Assembly: GCA_002452555.1 (NCBI GenBank)
Contig: DKER01000145.1
Location: 1-8,007, forward strand
From: Fidelibacterota bacterium UBA6817
GTDB lineage: Bacteria > Fidelibacterota > Fidelibacteria > Fidelibacterales > Fidelibacteraceae
Length of the DNA stretch: 8,007 nt
Direction of reading: 5' to 3'
The position numbers were made by a program, and so were the translations under genes. The notes under the pieces were generated by a model. The model made no database searches, was not told the DNA's origin, and was given only the letters and a program-made list of their open reading frames with translations. Every line of letters starts with the position of its first letter. Position 1 is the first letter of the stretch. This document shows positions 5,210-8,007 of the stretch, piece after piece.

Positions 5210-8007
5210 TTAGAAGCTGAATGACAGGTTAGCAACGACACGGCGGGGGTTGAGGAATATGGGAGCCTCAACCCAGCCGGTATCAATATGTTCCTTTTCC
5301 CATTCACCCCATTTATCGTTACCGTGCTCATCGCCTTCCTCAAAGGGAAGTTTTAGCGATTCACGGTAAATTGTATACTGGGATGTGTTCATCCCGCCGA
5401 TATTTAGCCGTTTTTCGTTAACCAGATTAAATACTGTAATTCCGAATTCACAATTCAATCCACTAAGAATAAACTTCTTGCTTAGTTTGGCATCCATATT
5501 TGTATAATCCACGACATCAGCTTTAAACTGTTCACCGGTTACCATATCCTGTTTAATGACTATTGTGCCGCCGTCACTCCAGTTTCCTCTGAAATTCAGA
5601 TTCCACCCGCCCAGCGGATAAAGACCAAGTGCTTTAAATCCAAACTGTTCCGGAGAATGAAACGTAACGCTGACATCGGCTTTGGGATACGATTCAACAG
5701 TTGTAATATTGGCTGAACGGGTCGCTTCACCGGCAGTAACCTGATTCTCATAAACATAACGGACACCGCTTTGCCCCCAGCTTCTCAGCATATAATCAAG
5801 ATTTGCCCAAAACGTTAACCACCGTCCATAATTCTTTTCAAATCGAAACTCAATACCACGGACATCTGAATAGGCGTCCGGAAGATATTTTGTAATGGCA
5901 TAATCCTGCCAGTAATTAATGTAAGTTCTTGGCAACGGGTCATTCTTAACATCTTTGTAATAAAGGACAATGTTAAAGAGGAATTGCCTTAACAATTGCT
6001 GTTCGTATCCGAATTCATATGAAACGGTTTTACCCATTTCCAATTCAGGCGAAGGAAGATTCGCATAATCCACAGCGAGGGACTGGTTATATAGAAAGGC
6101 ATATGACGGCCGTTGATAAAAGTGACCATAGTTGAAATACATTTTACTGCCGACAGTTATGGGATAGGATACACCAAGGCGAGGGGAAATTTTTAATTGG
6201 GATTTTACACCTTCAGAAGGCCATCCCGGCGGGTCATCAAGCATATCCCTGAAAACTTCCCAACGCTCGTAAGAACCCCAAGCTCCGGGCAGATATTCAT
6301 AGACAAGATTGTAAAAATTTGCATAATCCGGATCAAACGGATGTTCAACACGATAAGACTGCCTCATAGGATTAAAATAATCCGCCCGCAAACCGGCCAT
6401 GGCAATCAGTCCTTCGAACTCAAGTTTATCCTGGATATACAAAGCTGCTTCGATTGGCTGGATCTGATAGTATTGCCATGTATCCACTGTGTACATTTTC
6501 CGGGCCTGAAGCCAGGTTCCTGCATAAACTTTGGAATATGTATAATTGAAAACAAAACCTGTTTCAATTTCATGATTTCTGCCGACTTGCATTCTCAAGT
6601 CACCCTTTAATGACGTAGATATGGTATATGAGGAATCGACATTTTGCATTCCGCCATAAATCCAGAAATAGTCATTGATGTCTTTTCCCCAGTTTGTTGA
6701 ACCGTAAGGTGTTCCAATCGACGGGTAATTCAGCACAAACAATCCCGAGTCCAGTTCAAACCACGAATCATCACGGGATGTATCGGCGCTGAAACTATAA
6801 ACATCATGACTTTGATATGTTGCCTGTGCCTCCAATGTAAAAAAGGCTCTCGGGGATAAACTGTGATTTAGTTTAATGCCACCAAGCACCCAATCCTGGT
6901 CCATAAACATCAAACGGCTTTTATTAAACATCTGAGGAATATTTGAACCTAACAGAGAGGCCTGCTGAGCTGTAGACTGAGTATTATTGTTCAGAAAACC
7001 AAAGCGCTGAGAATTATCCTGAAGAGCTCCGCCTGCTGTTGAGGTTGAACCGGTTGTATTGGATTCAACCCGGGCATACATAGCATTTAAGGAAAGTTTT
7101 GTTTTGGATGACAGCCGCGTTGTCAATTTTAAATGGCTGTTCCAGTCCATATAGGCATCTCTGGGGCCAAGCGGGAAAGCAAACTGTGATCGTTCAAATT
7201 TGCCGGCAAGCATAAAGGTTGACCGTTCCAGAATATCACCCAGAATCGGGATCCATGAACCCAAAACCGGCCCGGTCAATGTTCCTTCAATATATATATC
7301 CGGTTTGTTAAAAATCTCATTTGTTGGATGCTGGAGCATCCAGAGCTGACGTTTCTGCTCAGGAGAAAGACGCGTGGCCAGTCCGATAATCTGATAATTT
7401 GAACGACCGGCTGAAGCCGTATTCCATCCGCGGAAACCCTGGAATTCCGGAGGGACAACACCGGTTGTATCATTTCGTGTACCGATATAGGCAAAACCGG
7501 TTTCACTGGTATCGGCATAGATTCGCCGCAAAATAAAGTCATCACCCCAGGGATTATCACCAAAATATCGTTTTTGACCGGATGGTGTATATTTGACATT
7601 TCCTGAGAACGTAAACCGTTCGCGGCTTCCTTCTTTAGTGATAATACTGACCATACCGCTTCGGAAGCCCCCGTATTTTGCTTCAAATCCGCCGGTCATT
7701 ACCTGCATTTCTTCCACAGAAGAGGAATTTATGGACAAATATGCATTTCCTGACCGGGCATCACGGGAGCTGATACCATCGATCTGGACTTCTGTTTCAC
7801 GCACATTACCGCCTCGAATACTCAAACCGCTTCCGTCATTATTTGCAACCAGATCCACACCTTTCATGCTGCTGATAAATTCATCCATTCGTAAAACCGG
7901 TGTTGCCGTAATTCGTTCAGCATTGATAATTTCCTGACTGGATGCAACATCAGACCGGATAATTTCTTTTTGTGCCGTTACAGTAACTGTTTGCATTTGA
8001 AGAACTG
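5210..8007 (-). CDS. TonB-dependent outer-membrane receptor, N-terminus beyond the window
   Basis: At least 932 residues are visible; the reading frame is open to the right edge, so the signal peptide and N-terminal region (often a carboxypeptidase-regulatory-like domain in this group) are missing. The visible part starts VLQMQTVTVTAQK, the usual junction before a plug. The plug spans about the next 115 residues, with LSIRGG (minus strand about 7822-7805), VQIDGISSRDARS, then VEEMQVMTGGFEAKYGG and SGMVSIITKEG. These match the plug's conserved V-x-I-D-G and K-Y-G-x-x-x-S-G-x-V-x-x-x-T elements. The remaining roughly 800 residues are aromatic-rich alternating strands of a 22-strand barrel, ending RRVVANLSFSF with the terminal phenylalanine of an assembly signal. 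Such receptors use TonB-ExbBD energy to import siderophores, cobalamin, glycans or peptides. No SusD homologue follows, so substrate cannot be assigned; the internal ATG at 7996 is not the true start. Confidence 0.95.
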   Translation of the reverse strand, partial: VLQMQTVTVTAQKEIIRSDVASSQEIINAERITATPVLRMDEFISSMKGVDLVANNDGSGLSIRGGNVRETEVQIDGISSRDARSGNAYLSINSSSVEEMQVMTGGFEAKYGGFRSGMVSIITKEGSRERFTFSGNVKYTPSGQKRYFGDNPWGDDFILRRIYADTSETGFAYIGTRNDTTGVVPPEFQGFRGWNTASAGRSNYQIIGLATRLSPEQKRQLWMLQHPTNEIFNKPDIYIEGTLTGPVLGSWIPILGDILERSTFMLAGKFERSQFAFPLGPRDAYMDWNSHLKLTTRLSSKTKLSLNAMYARVESNTTGSTSTAGGALQDNSQRFGFLNNNTQSTAQQASLLGSNIPQMFNKSRLMFMDQDWVLGGIKLNHSLSPRAFFTLEAQATYQSHDVYSFSADTSRDDSWFELDSGLFVLNYPSIGTPYGSTNWGKDINDYFWIYGGMQNVDSSYTISTSLKGDLRMQVGRNHEIETGFVFNYTYSKVYAGTWLQARKMYTVDTWQYYQIQPIEAALYIQDKLEFEGLIAMAGLRADYFNPMRQSYRVEHPFDPDYANFYNLVYEYLPGAWGSYERWEVFRDMLDDPPGWPSEGVKSQLKISPRLGVSYPITVGSKMYFNYGHFYQRPSYAFLYNQSLAVDYANLPSPELEMGKTVSYEFGYEQQLLRQFLFNIVLYYKDVKNDPLPRTYINYWQDYAITKYLPDAYSDVRGIEFRFEKNYGRWLTFWANLDYMLRSWGQSGVRYVYENQVTAGEATRSANITTVESYPKADVSVTFHSPEQFGFKALGLYPLGGWNLNFRGNWSDGGTIVIKQDMVTGEQFKADVVDYTNMDAKLSKKFILSGLNCEFGITVFNLVNEKRLNIGGMNTSQYTIYRESLKLPFEEGDEHGNDKWGEWEKEHIDTGWVEAPIFLNPRRVVANLSFSF

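Noticed and set aside
6197..6610. 137-codon open frame on the plus strand
   Set aside because: It lies entirely antisense to the barrel of the TonB-dependent receptor, has no ribosome binding site of note, and its product shows no recognisable domain. It is a shadow of the coding frame.
7593..7937. 114-codon plus-strand open frame, and a 136-codon minus-strand frame at 7276-7686
   Set aside because: Both overlap the receptor's plug and early barrel in other frames. The receptor frame has strong family signatures through this whole stretch, so these cannot both be real and have no independent support.
1..8007. tRNA, rRNA, CRISPR arrays, insertion-sequence ends or attachment sites
   Set aside because: None was seen; the gaps between genes are too short for most of these, and the only gap over 100 bp (57-206) shows no cloverleaf or spaced repeats.

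Overview
The window looks like a chromosomal segment from a diderm bacterium of the FCB group (Bacteroidota, Ignavibacteriota, Calditrichota, KSB1, Marinimicrobia and relatives). The main evidence is a TonB-dependent receptor, a large exported protein with a fibronectin type III module and a C-terminal domain resembling type IX secretion (T9SS) sorting domains, and a PorV/PorQ-family outer-membrane protein, all in one tight operon. Several genes have clear purine-rich Shine-Dalgarno sequences. Bacteroidota proper make little use of these, so a non-Bacteroidota FCB lineage is favoured, but this is inference. Base composition is moderate, roughly mid-40s percent G+C by eye.

Layout, left to right. 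Positions 1-56 (minus) hold only the first 18 codons of a gene leaving the window; its N-terminus resembles DUF2007-type small proteins. A 150-bp AT-rich divergent intergenic region (57-206) carries a perfect palindrome and a small hairpin. A plus-strand gene (207-806) encodes a UPF0316 / DUF5698-DUF2179 membrane protein. It converges on the operon across a 33-bp gap made largely of a heptanucleotide tandem repeat. From 840 to the right edge everything is on the minus strand. In transcription order these are a TonB-dependent receptor (5' end beyond the window), a 706-residue exported FN3/T9SS-CTD-like protein, a 344-residue PorV/PorQ-family barrel, and nagA (N-acetylglucosamine-6-phosphate deacetylase). 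Gaps are 14, 16 and 53 bp.

How they may work together. The receptor, exported protein and PorV-like barrel form a plausible outer-membrane unit: an energised transporter, a large surface-exposed or secreted partner, and a barrel that in T9SS systems shuttles or anchors CTD-bearing cargo. This resembles a SusCD-type arrangement in which the SusD lipoprotein is replaced by an unrelated non-lipoprotein. Downstream nagA hints at an amino-sugar substrate (chitin or peptidoglycan fragments), but no glycoside hydrolase, transporter, kinase or nagB is visible, so that link is weak. No RNA genes, CRISPR arrays, insertion sequences or clear intrinsic terminators were seen. The least explained items are the roughly 470-residue N-terminal part of the exported protein, the heptamer repeat at 814-841, and the inverted repeat between the barrel gene and nagA.
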